Origin: Romboutsia_C sp015668195
GTDB taxonomy: Bacteria > Bacillota > Clostridia > Peptostreptococcales > Peptostreptococcaceae
NCBI RefSeq assembly: GCF_015668195.1
Contig: NZ_JADPFC010000002.1
Coordinates: 124,001 to 188,000 of the forward strand
Reading direction: 5' to 3'
Length of the DNA stretch: 64,000 nt
In this document: one piece after another, positions 8,486-17,757 of the stretch
How the letters are laid out: every line of letters begins with the position of its first letter
Numbering within the stretch: position 1 is the stretch's first letter
The notes under the pieces: generated by a model
Seen by the model: only the letters and a program-made list of their open reading frames with translations
Databases searched by the model: none
Told to the model about the DNA's origin: nothing
Translations under genes and position numbers: made by a program

Positions 8486-9265
8486 TATGTAAGAAAATAT
8501 TTCATCCAGTGTTCTATTACATATTGATGGTTTATCAAACTTCCAAGTACCTTCATATACCAATTCATCATTTATATAAAATATTCCAACACCATGCTTT
8601 TTCCCATGTGCAAATTCACCTTCATATCTTTTTCCATTTGGCCATATATAGGTTCCTTTACCATGAGCTAAATTATTTTTCCATTCTCCTTTATATATAA
8701 GCTCTTTTTCATGATCATAGCACTCTCCAATACCCTCCATTTTATTATATTTAAATTCTCCAAAGTATATACATCCATCACTCCATGTATATACTCCTAC
8801 ACCATGTCTTTTTCCACTACACCACTCACCTATATATTCATTACCATTACTATATACCATTTTCCCTATTCCGTTCATTAAATCTTCTTTAAACTCGCCT
8901 ATATATACATTGCCATTTGTAAATATACATTCTCCATTTCCATCTTTCATATTATCTTTAAACTCACCACTATATTCTATTCCTTCTAAAAATGTATATA
9001 TTCCTTTTCCGTTCATCTTTCCATCTATAACTGTTCCTATATATACATCTCCATTTGAAAAATTGTATACTTTACTAACTGGTCTTCTTGGTTTTATATC
9101 ACTTTCAATTGTATTCTCTTCTTCTATCGCTTTAACTTCTTCTTCAGTAGCAACTTCTTTTTTCTTTGTTTTTAGCTTTTGTATAAATTTTACTTCTCTT
9201 TTTATATTATTTATAAACTTTACATACTGATTATATATATCAAAATATTCATTAGATAAACTCAT
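8480..9265 (-). CDS. MORN-repeat protein
   Basis: The 261-residue protein is mainly a tandem array of MORN repeats. From about residue 66 to 250 I count seven to eight units of about 23 residues with the pattern Y-x-G-x-[FW]-x(4)-x-G-x-G-x(5)-G, for example YSGEFKDNMKDGNGE, YIGEWCSGKRHGVGVY and YEGEFAHGKKHGVGIF. The first 60 residues are a charged, probably coiled-coil helix (IQKLKTKKKEVATEEEVKAIEEE). There is no signal peptide, so it is probably cytoplasmic. MORN arrays are usually membrane- or protein-binding scaffolds; no enzyme domain is attached here. It stands alone between two terminators. Confidence 0.88.
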   Translation of the reverse strand: MSLSNEYFDIYNQYVKFINNIKREVKFIQKLKTKKKEVATEEEVKAIEEENTIESDIKPRRPVSKVYNFSNGDVYIGTVIDGKMNGKGIYTFLEGIEYSGEFKDNMKDGNGECIFTNGNVYIGEFKEDLMNGIGKMVYSNGNEYIGEWCSGKRHGVGVYTWSDGCIYFGEFKYNKMEGIGECYDHEKELIYKGEWKNNLAHGKGTYIWPNGKRYEGEFAHGKKHGVGIFYINDELVYEGTWKFDKPSICNRTLDEIFSYIK

Positions 9266-9582
9266 ATTATGCTTCTCCTATCAAATCTAAATTTATTATA
9301 GTCTAAACTTATTATATATTATAAATTATATACTTTTCTATATATTTTTAAATATAATAGATTTACATAAAATAAGATATGTTAATAAATTTATATTGCT
9401 AAAAAAGGGTATATCTATTTGATATACCCTTTTTATAACCAATTTGTATAATCCTAGTGATCAAAACCCTTTTAATCTACCTATAATTTGACAAATCCAA
9501 ATACTTTTATATATTTAACTATAGAGTTAAATATATTTAATCATTCCCATATATATTTTTTTACTCATATTTATTTTTAACT
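9266..9582. other. Intergenic stretch between yitT-type gene and MORN gene
   Basis: This 317-base gap holds the MORN gene's ribosome-binding site and presumed promoter on its right side of transcription, and one strong hairpin at 9402-9434. The remainder is A/T-rich without a coding frame or any RNA motif I recognise. Confidence 0.6.
9402..9434. terminator. Symmetric terminator
   Basis: AAAAAGGGTATATC pairs perfectly with GATATACCCTTTTT around the loop TATTT. It has A and T tracts on both flanks and could stop transcription in either direction. It lies about 150 bases past the end of no plus-strand gene, so its main service may be read-through from the minus strand. Confidence 0.7.
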
Positions 9583-10449
9583 TTATAAGTACTTTTCTTT
9601 AAATCCTCTACCCTTAACCTCACTTACATCATTTACAGATATAAATGATTTTTTATCATATTTTAAAGCAATTTCCTTTATCTTAGGTATCTCATTTGAT
9701 GATACTATACAGTATATAAGCTTTTTCTTCTCATGAGTATATGCACCTTCAGCTTCTAAGAAGGTTACACCTCTATGAAGTTCACTCATTATCTCTCTTG
9801 CTATACTATCACTTTCTCTAGATACAACCATAACTGACTTTTGATAATTCATAGCATCTTTCACAAAGTTCATACAGTATGCACTTATAAACATACCTAT
9901 TAATGTGTATAATGCTAAATCCATACCAAATAATACTCCGCCTATAGATACAATTAGTATATTTATAGATAATGTTGTATCTTTCATAGGAATATTTTTC
10001 TTAAATTTTAATATTGCAGCTAATATATCTGTACCACCTTGTGATGATTTTGTTCTAAATACAATACCACTTCCAATTCCTGATAATATCCCTCCATAAA
10101 CACTTTGAAGTAATATATCATTTATAGGTATATATTGAGCTATATCTTGAGTTATACCTAGTAAAAAAGAAAATATCATCATGTTTATTAAACTAGATAT
10201 ACAAAATTCTTTTTCTAAGTATATAAACCCTAATATAAATATAGGTATATTTATTAAAAATGTTAAAAGACCTATATTTATTCCTGTTAAGTAATTTATA
10301 GCTGTAGAGGCACCTGGTACTCCCCCACTTAATAGATGTGCTGGTCTTAAAAAACCATTGACACCTATACATGCTATAATCATTCCACCTATTACCACTA
10401 AATATCTTAAAAAAGCATTATCTTCTAAAGTGGTGTTAACTTTGCTCAT
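9583..10449 (-). CDS. YitT-family membrane protein (DUF161 + DUF2179)
   Basis: This 288-residue protein has five or six membrane segments in its first 200 residues. The glycine-rich motifs GVNGFLRPAHLLSGGVPG and FRTKSSQGGTDILAA match the YitT/DUF161 membrane domain. A cytoplasmic C-terminal DUF2179 domain follows (SVMVVSRESDSIAREIMSELHRGVTFLEAEGAYTHE, given here only as landmark positions 205-245), a ferredoxin-like fold probably binding a small ligand. The transported substrate of this family is not established. It is a single gene with no operon partners. Confidence 0.9.
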   Translation of the reverse strand: MSKVNTTLEDNAFLRYLVVIGGMIIACIGVNGFLRPAHLLSGGVPGASTAINYLTGINIGLLTFLINIPIFILGFIYLEKEFCISSLINMMIFSFLLGITQDIAQYIPINDILLQSVYGGILSGIGSGIVFRTKSSQGGTDILAAILKFKKNIPMKDTTLSINILIVSIGGVLFGMDLALYTLIGMFISAYCMNFVKDAMNYQKSVMVVSRESDSIAREIMSELHRGVTFLEAEGAYTHEKKKLIYCIVSSNEIPKIKEIALKYDKKSFISVNDVSEVKGRGFKEKYL

Positions 10450-10830
10450 TTTGTTCTCCCTTCAATTCAACCTAAACAAATCACCTAATAAATTAATAGG
10501 TAATTTAAATTATGCTTTTTCTTATTCATTACACATGATATATTATATTATTTTTTTTTAATATGTCTAGTTAATTTTTTTTTACCTATTTTACTTTTTT
10601 TTAACTTTTGAATAATTATTAAATTATTTAGCAGTAAAAGATTTAAACGAATAATTTCTTGCATAATATATAAATACTGAATAATTTAATTCACAATAAA
10701 AGGCAAGAAATATATTTTGTTCCTTACCTTTTATTGTGTAATATATACTTTTAAATTTGAAAATATTTTATTTAAACCTTCATTTTTTGATATTTTATTA
10801 TATATATTTTCATTTATAAGAAAAAACTTT
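10450..10830. other. Intergenic stretch between lrgB and the YitT gene
   Basis: The 381-base gap contains the upstream region of the YitT gene and a 12-base inverted repeat at 10692-10738. The remainder is homopolymer-rich A/T sequence with no supported ORF. Confidence 0.6.
10692..10738 (-). terminator. Possible terminator hairpin downstream of lrgB
   Basis: CACAATAAAAGG pairs with CCTTTTATTGTG, and parts of the 23-base interior also pair. There is no strong T run, so termination is only probable. It is about 90 bases after the lrgB stop. Confidence 0.45.
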
Positions 10831-11520
10831 TTATATCATATTAATTATTATAGGTATTAATATGACTGTAATTATACCAGATATACCTATAGATAATCCA
10901 CTCATGGCCCCTTCAATTTCTCCTAATTCTAAAGCCTTTGATGTTCCAAGTGCATGTGCCGATGTTCCAAGTGCTATTCCTTTTGCTACAGGATGTTTTA
11001 TTCTTCCAAGCTTAAATACAAGCTCTGCCATTATAGCGCCCAATATACCTGTAAATATTATTGCCACTACAGTTATAGACTCTATACCATTTATAGTATT
11101 AGTAAGAGATAACCCCATAGGAGTTGTTATAGATTTAGGTATTAATGAATTTATTATACTAACATCTGCATCTGTAAATCCAGCTATTATCTTTATAGAA
11201 ATAAATGATACTACTACACCTGTAGTTATACCTACTAATATTTCTAATATATGCTTTTTAAATAAATCAAATTGCTTATATAATGGTAATGCTAATATAA
11301 CCGTTACAGGACCTAAAAAGAAGTTTATACTATCTGCACCTTTTTTATAACTTTCATATGGTATCTTAGTTATATTTAAAAATAATATAATTCCAACTAT
11401 TGCAATTAAAAGTGGGTTCATTAAAGCACTTTTAGTTTTCTTTTGTATATAAAGTCCTATGTTAAAAAATATTATAGTTACTACTATCCCAAATATAGGT
11501 GTGTTTAAAACATTATACAT
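10831..11520 (-). CDS. lrgB: LrgB/CidB-family membrane protein
   Basis: This 229-residue multi-pass membrane protein has the family's conserved C-terminal features: SLIPKSITTPMG, the GILGA turn, KGIALGTSAHALGTSKAL and GAMSGLSIGISG. LrgB works with the holin-like LrgA; the pair is linked to control of murein hydrolase export, cell lysis and, in some bacteria, pyruvate or organic acid transport. It begins two bases after the lrgA stop, so the two are an operon. No LytSR two-component regulator or LysR-type CidR is in view. Confidence 0.93.
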   Translation of the reverse strand: MYNVLNTPIFGIVVTIIFFNIGLYIQKKTKSALMNPLLIAIVGIILFLNITKIPYESYKKGADSINFFLGPVTVILALPLYKQFDLFKKHILEILVGITTGVVVSFISIKIIAGFTDADVSIINSLIPKSITTPMGLSLTNTINGIESITVVAIIFTGILGAIMAELVFKLGRIKHPVAKGIALGTSAHALGTSKALELGEIEGAMSGLSIGISGIITVILIPIIINMI

Positions 11521-11522
11521 GA

Positions 11523-11885
11523 CTAGTTCTCCTTAACTTTATTTTTAATCATCTTTTCTACTACTATTCCAGTTATGTACATAACTAAAATAGTACTAAA
11601 AAATATAGTTATTAACAATACAAATACATTTTTTTCAATAAGACCTAATGATCTTATAAGTGAAACTCCTGCTGGTATGAAAAATATAGCCATATTATCT
11701 AACAATAAATTACCTATATCTTCAAGCTTGTCCACCTTTACTATGTTTGCCTTTAAAAGTATAAATAGTAATATCATACCAACTATACTACCCGGTACAA
11801 TTACTATATTTTGTATGAATGAGCTTATGTATTCACCTAAAGCCCATACACCTAGTATTAATACTAATTGATTAAATAATTTCAT
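11523..11885 (-). CDS. lrgA: LrgA/CidA-family holin-like protein
   Basis: The 120-residue product has four predicted membrane helices and the family's PGSIVGMILLF motif (about residues 31-41) and FFIPAGVSL motif (about 73-81). A clear AAAGGAGG precedes the ATG. It is the first gene of the lrgAB pair. LrgA oligomers act as holin-like channels in the membrane; the direct function remains debated in the family. Confidence 0.93.
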   Translation of the reverse strand: MKLFNQLVLILGVWALGEYISSFIQNIVIVPGSIVGMILLFILLKANIVKVDKLEDIGNLLLDNMAIFFIPAGVSLIRSLGLIEKNVFVLLITIFFSTILVMYITGIVVEKMIKNKVKEN

Positions 11886-11930
11886 TTTTGCCTCCTTTAA
11901 TTCTGACTAAATCTTTAATGAAATTGTAAA

Positions 11931-11948
11931 GGGAGTTATAACACTCCC
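11931..11948 (-). terminator. Terminator of the WG-repeat gene
   Basis: GGGAGT pairs with ACTCCC around a six-base loop, followed on the minus strand by TTTACAATTT. It is short but GC-rich for this genome and lies 40 bases past the gene. Confidence 0.55.
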
Positions 11949-11987
11949 CCGTATAATACTTTATCATATTTTTAGATATTTTCAAAT

Positions 11988-12953
11988 TTATAGTAGTAAT
12001 TTTCCATACTTATCTATATAATTGTTATTTTTTCCATTTATTATTTCAGAATATCCATCTTTAAAATCAGATAGAGATTCATATATTGGAAGTACTTCTA
12101 CATTACCACTTTTGTTTATAAATCCCCATTTTCCACATTTACTATTATTAATTCCTCTTATAAGTGAATTAGTATTTATATTAAACCTACCTAATCCTTC
12201 TTTAAAGCTGCAAGCATAATCAAATATAACATCTATAACTACATCACCATTATTGTTTATATATCCCCATTTTTCATTTATACATACAGCTGCTAATCCT
12301 TCGCTAAATGGCTTTGCTTTATCAAACTTAAAATCAATCTTTAATTTACCATTTCTATCTATATATCCCCATTTGTTATTATTTCTAACAGCTGCTAATC
12401 CTTCACTAAAATCTGTTGCTATTTCATATGTAGGTTTTATTATAAATTCACCTTTCCTATTTATATATCCATACTTATTTTTATATTCTACTAATGAAGT
12501 GCTTTCTTTAAATTGATTTGCATAAGTATATTTTGGAGGTATTACTAATTCTCCATTAGAATTTATATACCCCCACCTCTTATTTATTTTTATATTAGCT
12601 AAACCTTCACTAAAATCTCCCGCACATTCATACTTAAAATCTATAGCTAAATTTAAATTTTTATCTAAATATCCATATTTATTGTAGGCTTTAGCTCTAG
12701 ATAGTCCTTCATTAAAATCAGATATACTATCTAGGTGTAAATAGACTTTAGTATTTCCTAATTTATCTATATAACCAAATATCCACCTGTTAATTCCTCT
12801 TATTTTTTTTATATATGTAATGACACTATAGCCATCTTTTAATCGCTCTGATACATACTTAAATTTAGGTCTTACAACGATGTTTCCTTCTTTATCTACA
12901 AACCCATATTTTCCATCCCTAAGTATCGGAAGAAAAAGTTCCTTATTATTCAT
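11988..12953 (-). CDS. WG (KWG)-repeat protein
   Basis: This 321-residue protein consists almost entirely of WG beta-hairpin repeats. At least seven units carry the pattern W/Y-G-[FY]-[IV]-[ND]-x-x-G-x-[IVL], spaced about 45 residues apart, each followed by the [FY]-x-[EDK]-G-L-[AS] element (for example FSEGLANI, FSEGLAAV, FKEGLGRF). The N-terminal unit reads YGFVDKEGNIVV. There is no signal peptide or membrane helix. WG repeats form a beta-propeller-like or solenoid surface, and their partners are unknown. It is a single gene with its own terminator, upstream of lrgAB but separated by a hairpin. Confidence 0.88.
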   Translation of the reverse strand: MNNKELFLPILRDGKYGFVDKEGNIVVRPKFKYVSERLKDGYSVITYIKKIRGINRWIFGYIDKLGNTKVYLHLDSISDFNEGLSRAKAYNKYGYLDKNLNLAIDFKYECAGDFSEGLANIKINKRWGYINSNGELVIPPKYTYANQFKESTSLVEYKNKYGYINRKGEFIIKPTYEIATDFSEGLAAVRNNNKWGYIDRNGKLKIDFKFDKAKPFSEGLAAVCINEKWGYINNNGDVVIDVIFDYACSFKEGLGRFNINTNSLIRGINNSKCGKWGFINKSGNVEVLPIYESLSDFKDGYSEIINGKNNNYIDKYGKLLL

Positions 12954-13043
12954 ACTTATCCTCCTCGCTAAAACTTAATACATCCTTCTATAAGTTTATT
13001 TAAATGTAGTATTATATATGATTGTGATTTGTAAGATAACAAA

Positions 13044-13073
13044 AAATAAAACTACCTATTGGTAGTTTTATTT
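13044..13073 (-). terminator. Terminator overlapping the TPR-gene stop
   Basis: AAATAAAACTACC pairs perfectly with GGTAGTTTTATTT around TATT, followed on the minus strand by a TTTTTT tract. It covers the last bases of the 462-residue gene. Confidence 0.8.
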
Positions 13074-14456
13074 TTCTTTTAATATATCATTAACTTTTGA
13101 ATTATTGTACATACTATCTGGTACTTCACTTCTTAATCCATAAAATGTATTTTTTGCATCTTCTAAGTCACCTTTATCATAATAAAGCATTCCTAGTTGA
13201 TAAAATGCATCATCATAATATTGATCATTCTTCGTATAAGTATTTATGTATCTTTTATAATATTTTATAGCTTCTTCATCATTACCTGTCTTTTCATTTA
13301 ATAGTGCTAGCTGGTATACAGCCTCTGATATATATTTCTTACTTTTTCCTTGAGATACAATATATTCAAAGTTTTTTATAGCCTCTTTATAATTTTTATC
13401 TTTAGATTCATCAACAGCCTTATGGTATAAAGTCTCTTCATCAGAAACTATAACTTGTGTATCTTCTTTTTTACCTTCATTTTTTGCATTATTTAATTCT
13501 TTTTCTTTCTCTTTTATTTCTTTATCTTTTTCATTTAGTTCTTTACCCGCTTTGTTTAATTCTTGTTCATGGTTACTTAATTGCTCATTTAATTTATCAA
13601 TTTTATTTTTACTATACATATGATATGCACCTAATGCTAAAAGTAAACATACTCCAAATATTAAAAATGGCTTACTATTTTTAGATTTTTTCTTAGGCTT
13701 AACATCTTCTTTTTTTTCTTCTTTTTCTTCCTTCTTTTTTTCAAGCAAAGGATTATCCTTATCTACTTCTCTTAATCTACTTAGATAATGTTCTCTTTTT
13801 TTAACATTACCTATCTTATCATATATTAAAGAAAGTATTATATATGGTTCTATTAAATCTGGATCATCATCTATCATATTTTCAAGTATGTGTATTGATT
13901 CTTGGTTCATCTCCTCATTAATAAATCTTATAGAGTGATTATATCTACCTAAGAATACTTTAAATTCATCAGATGATAGCATATCTACATACTTTCTAGA
14001 TAGTTCATTGTTACCATAACACATAGCAGTGTAAAAACTTTCAAAAGCCTTAGCAAAATCACATTTTAATAGAGTAAGTAACCCCTTTAAATTAAGTATG
14101 TCTACATCTTTTGGGTTTATCTCTATAGCTTTTTCTATTAATTCATATGCACTAGTTAAATATCCCTTTATAGATAAATCCAGCGCATTATTGTACCTTT
14201 TATATGATTCTAACTTCAGTTCTTTTGAAGTATCTTCTGAGTTACTCTTAAGTGTATTTTGTAAATTTAATATTGTTTCTTCTTTATAGTTATTAGTTAC
14301 ATAACTTTGCTTTAATGCCTTTAATGTTTCGTTAGTTTCTTCTTCATCTATATTAAAAAATGTCAAATCACTTTTGTTATCTTCAACTAAAGATATATCT
14401 AAAATTTTTCTAGGCATTTGCTTTATATCTTTTTTGATAATTTTACCTAAAATCAT
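13068..14456 (-). CDS. Membrane-anchored TPR protein with central coiled coil
   Basis: The 462-residue protein has a cytoplasmic N-terminal half with TPR-like helices (ALDLSIKGYLTSAYELIEKA and NPKDVDILNLKGLLTLL) and a Lys/Glu-rich linker at about 240-262. One transmembrane helix follows (PFLIFGVCLLLALGAYHMY, about 263-281), then a coiled coil of Glu/Lys heptads (about 285-325). A C-terminal YbgF/CpoB-like TPR region of three repeats ends the protein (AIKNFEYIV, AIKYYKRYINTY, DAKNTFYGL). The topology puts one TPR domain on each side of the membrane, suggesting a scaffold linking cytoplasm and envelope. It is transcribed alone, between the WG-repeat and VanW genes. Exact function unknown. Confidence 0.75.
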   Translation of the reverse strand: MILGKIIKKDIKQMPRKILDISLVEDNKSDLTFFNIDEEETNETLKALKQSYVTNNYKEETILNLQNTLKSNSEDTSKELKLESYKRYNNALDLSIKGYLTSAYELIEKAIEINPKDVDILNLKGLLTLLKCDFAKAFESFYTAMCYGNNELSRKYVDMLSSDEFKVFLGRYNHSIRFINEEMNQESIHILENMIDDDPDLIEPYIILSLIYDKIGNVKKREHYLSRLREVDKDNPLLEKKKEEKEEKKEDVKPKKKSKNSKPFLIFGVCLLLALGAYHMYSKNKIDKLNEQLSNHEQELNKAGKELNEKDKEIKEKEKELNNAKNEGKKEDTQVIVSDEETLYHKAVDESKDKNYKEAIKNFEYIVSQGKSKKYISEAVYQLALLNEKTGNDEEAIKYYKRYINTYTKNDQYYDDAFYQLGMLYYDKGDLEDAKNTFYGLRSEVPDSMYNNSKVNDILKEK

Positions 14457-14554
14457 ATTCTCCTCCTAATTTAAATATATATTCTAAGATAACACATTTA
14501 ACACTCCAAGTCAAAGATATACATATTTTCATATTTTTAGGCAAATTGTTATAA

Positions 14555-14587
14555 AAAAAGATAACCTACATCATAGGCTATCTTTTT
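14555..14587 (-). terminator. Terminator of the first VanW gene
   Basis: AAAAAGATA-a-CCTA pairs with TAGG-c-TATCTTTTT around a five-base loop, with one A/C mismatch and T tracts. It lies 23 bases after the stop codon. Confidence 0.75.
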
Positions 14588-14609
14588 ATAACTAATATTA
14601 TACCCCTTC

Positions 14610-16067
14610 TTAAGATACACTTGGTGTGTCTGGATTAGGATTTTGTTCTGGTTGTGGCGTTGGTGCCTCTGGTTGTACAGGTTTTTGTTCTGGTTGATTT
14701 GGTTTTACTGGTTGTACAGGTTTTTGTTCTGGTGTTTTAACCTCCATAGTTCCTACAGCTATAACTCCTTGCTTTTTAGGATAATATGATGTGTATACTT
14801 TTTCTTTTTTTAGCACTTTTCCATTACTATCCTTATATACTCTGTAAGTTGATACTGTATATGCATTTCTTGCTTTTTCTAATTGTTTTTCTTTCCCTTT
14901 TGGAAGAGTTGGATCATCCACTCTTTTTATAGGAGCTTGTGATACTCCATCTATATTAGTTACTATATCTACATTTTGCTTATCTGATTTACTACCATAT
15001 ATTTGACATATAACTCTATTTCCTGATACATAATTTTTTAAATATATAGGCTGCTTTAAATTATTTTTAAATACAAAATCTATCCCTCCATCGGTTACAG
15101 TTGCATCTCTCCCTTTTGCTACATATGTAGATGGTATAGAATGATTTTTAAGTTCTACGATTTCTAACCCTGAATATAACACCGTATTATATAGTGTAGA
15201 TGATACCTGACAAACTCCACCTCCTACACCTTCTTGTACTACTCCTTGTACTATAACTGGAGCATTTTTATAACCATTTGATACAGTTCTCATTAAAGTA
15301 TTTTCATTATATGAAAATGTCTCACCAGGCATTAGCAGTTTATCACTAGTTCTACTTGCTGCTAATCTTATATTAGTTGTTCTACCAGCTACTGATGAAT
15401 CAAATTTTGTAGAATAACTAGCTAGTAATGTATCTATATGTTGTATATCATCTTTTTTTACATTCTGATTAGTAACTTTTACTACTAACTCTTCTTTTTT
15501 ATTTCCTTTTTTAAGTTGACTGATTATATTTTCTACACTCTTATTTACATCAACTTCTTGCCCTTTATGTCCTGGTAATACCTCTACTTCAGAATTATTT
15601 ATATCTATTTTTGCATCTTCCATATCAATATTTATATCCTTAGATATATCTTGGACACATTTTATTAATTTCTCTTTATTATAATCTACTTTAAGCTCAA
15701 GGTTATTTTTTACTCCAAAATTTGATTTTATAGTTTTTTTAATATTATCTATCATAGAACCTTCTCTATTTATAGATAGTGCTTCATTAATAGTTTTATC
15801 TAGACTATATTTTAAGTCTATATCTTTGCTATTTATTTTCCATAACTTATCTGAATATGAAATATCTATTTGTTTTATGTCGTATTTTTTATTTAGTACA
15901 TCTTTAGCTTCTTCTCTTGTCATATTTCCTATTGATATGTTGTTAACATATGTGTTTTTAAGTATTTTATTTCCGTTTATTTGGAAACTTATAAAACCTA
16001 TAAAAACAATTATTCCCAATAATATTACACCTGTTATAGGATATACATATTTTTTTACATCTTTCAT
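14610..16067 (-). CDS. VanW-family cell-wall protein with proline-rich tail
   Basis: This 485-residue protein has an N-terminal membrane anchor (VYPITGVILLGIIVFIGF, about 8-26). Two peptidoglycan-binding-4-like segments follow, the first including the NISIGNMTREEAKDVL element near 44-59. The VanW domain lies at about 215-350, with LLMPGETFSYNE, GGGVCQVSSTLYN and the ELKNHSIPSTYVAKGRDA region. A C-terminal G5-like strand region then leads into a disordered Pro/Gln/Glu tail (KPVQPxxP repeats) that ends in SVS. VanW domains are common in clostridial wall proteins and named after vancomycin clusters, but their reaction is not established. The Cys in GGGVCQ is conserved in the family. A paralogue is at 32.4 kb. 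Confidence 0.88.
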   Translation of the reverse strand: MKDVKKYVYPITGVILLGIIVFIGFISFQINGNKILKNTYVNNISIGNMTREEAKDVLNKKYDIKQIDISYSDKLWKINSKDIDLKYSLDKTINEALSINREGSMIDNIKKTIKSNFGVKNNLELKVDYNKEKLIKCVQDISKDINIDMEDAKIDINNSEVEVLPGHKGQEVDVNKSVENIISQLKKGNKKEELVVKVTNQNVKKDDIQHIDTLLASYSTKFDSSVAGRTTNIRLAASRTSDKLLMPGETFSYNENTLMRTVSNGYKNAPVIVQGVVQEGVGGGVCQVSSTLYNTVLYSGLEIVELKNHSIPSTYVAKGRDATVTDGGIDFVFKNNLKQPIYLKNYVSGNRVICQIYGSKSDKQNVDIVTNIDGVSQAPIKRVDDPTLPKGKEKQLEKARNAYTVSTYRVYKDSNGKVLKKEKVYTSYYPKKQGVIAVGTMEVKTPEQKPVQPVKPNQPEQKPVQPEAPTPQPEQNPNPDTPSVS

Positions 16068-16157
16068 GTCTTACTCTCCTCAATCTCCCATTTTTCTCAC
16101 ATATTATTACTTGGCTATAAGATTCATATATCCTCTTTTATATTTCAATATTTTAAA

Positions 16158-16183
16158 AAAAGTGTGTTAAAAAACACACTTTT
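16158..16183 (-). terminator. Terminator overlapping a stop codon
   Basis: AAAAGTGTGTT pairs perfectly with AACACACTTTT around four A, followed on the minus strand by seven T. It overlaps the end of the 463-residue gene. Confidence 0.85.
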
Positions 16184-17573
16184 AATATTCTTTAATCTCT
16201 TTTTGAGAAATTATATAAACTTTTTCACTATACATATTTATCATAAAAGCTTCTTTAGGTCTAAAGAATCCTTTATTTACAATTTCATAGTAGTATAAGT
16301 CTTCATTTCCCTTTAATATATTTTCTAATCCTTTTTCATCTTCTACATATCTATCCGCTTTATTTTTAGATACTTCATATATTTCTTTGTACTTTTCGTC
16401 ATTTTTTTCTAATTTTTTTTGAAGTATAAATTTAGCTTTTTCTTCACTTATTGCAAATTGTACTTTTCCTGAATTATCATATCTAAAATACCCATTACAG
16501 TAAGTATTTTTGTAATCTTTATTACTATCTCTATATGAATATATTTCCTTTGTTTTGGCATTTACTAGTATTTCATCTGTTAACATTCCATACTCTAAAA
16601 CTTCAACACAATAATATTTTTCACCATCTATCATTTGGTAGTAAGAATTTATAGATAGGCTATTTTTAGATATGTTTCCTTTTTTAGATATTAAATTAAT
16701 AATATCATCAGCTGATAATGTGTATATTGATAATTTTTCCTTATACTTTTTTTCTAAATTTAGTATACTTTCATCATCTGGATAATATTTTTTTACATAC
16801 TCTATGTATCTTAATGCACTTTCATAATCTCCATCTTTGTTACTTTCATCAGCTTTTTCTATATAATCATCATATATAAGCTCTATACATTCATCTTTTT
16901 CTTTTTGTGCTTTATTGTAGTATTTTTCATCTTTTTCTAATACTTTATCATAATCTTGTATTGCTTCATAATACATATGATTTTCTTTGTTTTCATTTGC
17001 TTTTTCATACACCAATCTAGATTCATGTATTTGCTCTATATTACTTTTATATACATCTAATTCATTTGAAATTCCATTTAGTGTAGATGCCATACTTATA
17101 TAAGATAATGCTGTATCATAATCTGTATTTTCTTCCTTATACATATCTGAGACTCTTTGAGATTGTTCTATTATACGACCTACATCTACTTCAATATTTT
17201 CTATCGCATTTATGGTATTTATCATACCTACATATTGTTCCTTTGTAATTTCTTTATTTATGTATTTATCTCCACTTTCAAGAAGTAATTTATTTATCTT
17301 TTTAGATAATGATTTATCAATTCTTTTCATTTTAGAGTCAGAAAATTTCTTTTCGTAGTTAGAGTAATTGTCAATAGCTATATTATATCTACGGTTTTCT
17401 ATATTTTCCAATAACGTATTAACTTCCTTTTGTACACTTAATTCATCACTACTTATGAAAAATACTATAGCTAATACTATTACACCTAATACTGATAATG
17501 AAACTGTGATTATATTTTTTTTATATATATCTATAAAATCTACACATTTATAAAATAATTCTTTAAAATTCAT
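16182..17573 (-). CDS. Membrane-anchored TPR-like protein with C-terminal PepSY/YpeB-like region
   Basis: The 463-residue protein has a short cytoplasmic N-terminus and one transmembrane helix (IITVSLSVLGVIVLAIVFFI, about 20-39). A long, Glu/Lys/Tyr-rich alpha-helical extracytoplasmic region follows with TPR-like pairs (YEAIQDYDKVLEKDEKYYNKA, DGDYESALRYIEYVKKYYPDD, each about 20 residues, near 205-275). About 150 residues at the end have beta-strand patterns of PepSY type: ILVNAKTKEIYSYRD, then KEAFMINMYSEKVYIIS. I infer a sensor or scaffold on the outer face of the membrane. It lies downstream of the PP2C gene with about 180 bases and a hairpin between them, so they are neighbours and not an operon. 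Confidence 0.65.
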   Translation of the reverse strand: MNFKELFYKCVDFIDIYKKNIITVSLSVLGVIVLAIVFFISSDELSVQKEVNTLLENIENRRYNIAIDNYSNYEKKFSDSKMKRIDKSLSKKINKLLLESGDKYINKEITKEQYVGMINTINAIENIEVDVGRIIEQSQRVSDMYKEENTDYDTALSYISMASTLNGISNELDVYKSNIEQIHESRLVYEKANENKENHMYYEAIQDYDKVLEKDEKYYNKAQKEKDECIELIYDDYIEKADESNKDGDYESALRYIEYVKKYYPDDESILNLEKKYKEKLSIYTLSADDIINLISKKGNISKNSLSINSYYQMIDGEKYYCVEVLEYGMLTDEILVNAKTKEIYSYRDSNKDYKNTYCNGYFRYDNSGKVQFAISEEKAKFILQKKLEKNDEKYKEIYEVSKNKADRYVEDEKGLENILKGNEDLYYYEIVNKGFFRPKEAFMINMYSEKVYIISQKEIKEY

Positions 17574-17693
17574 TATCGTTCCCTTTCCTATTTAGTTTTT
17601 ATGCAAATATCACTATTTATTATATCATATATGTATATCTTTAACCATATTTTATATTATTAGTAAATATATGTATTTTAATTGTTTATAAAA

Positions 17694-17749
17694 AAATAAG
17701 TCAATATAATGTCTATAAAATTTTTTAAATACACAATATTGACTTATTT
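17694..17749 (-). terminator. Terminator of the PP2C gene
   Basis: AAATAAGTCAATAT pairs perfectly with ATATTGACTTATTT (14 bp) around a 28-base A/T loop. It ends eight bases before the PP2C stop codon on the map. Confidence 0.65.
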
Positions 17750-17757
17750 TTATTTAT

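Noticed and set aside
10862..11350. 162-residue ORF antisense to lrgB
   Set aside because: It lies wholly inside lrgB on the other strand, has no ribosome-binding site, and its Pro/Ile/Ser-rich composition is the reading-frame shadow of a membrane protein.
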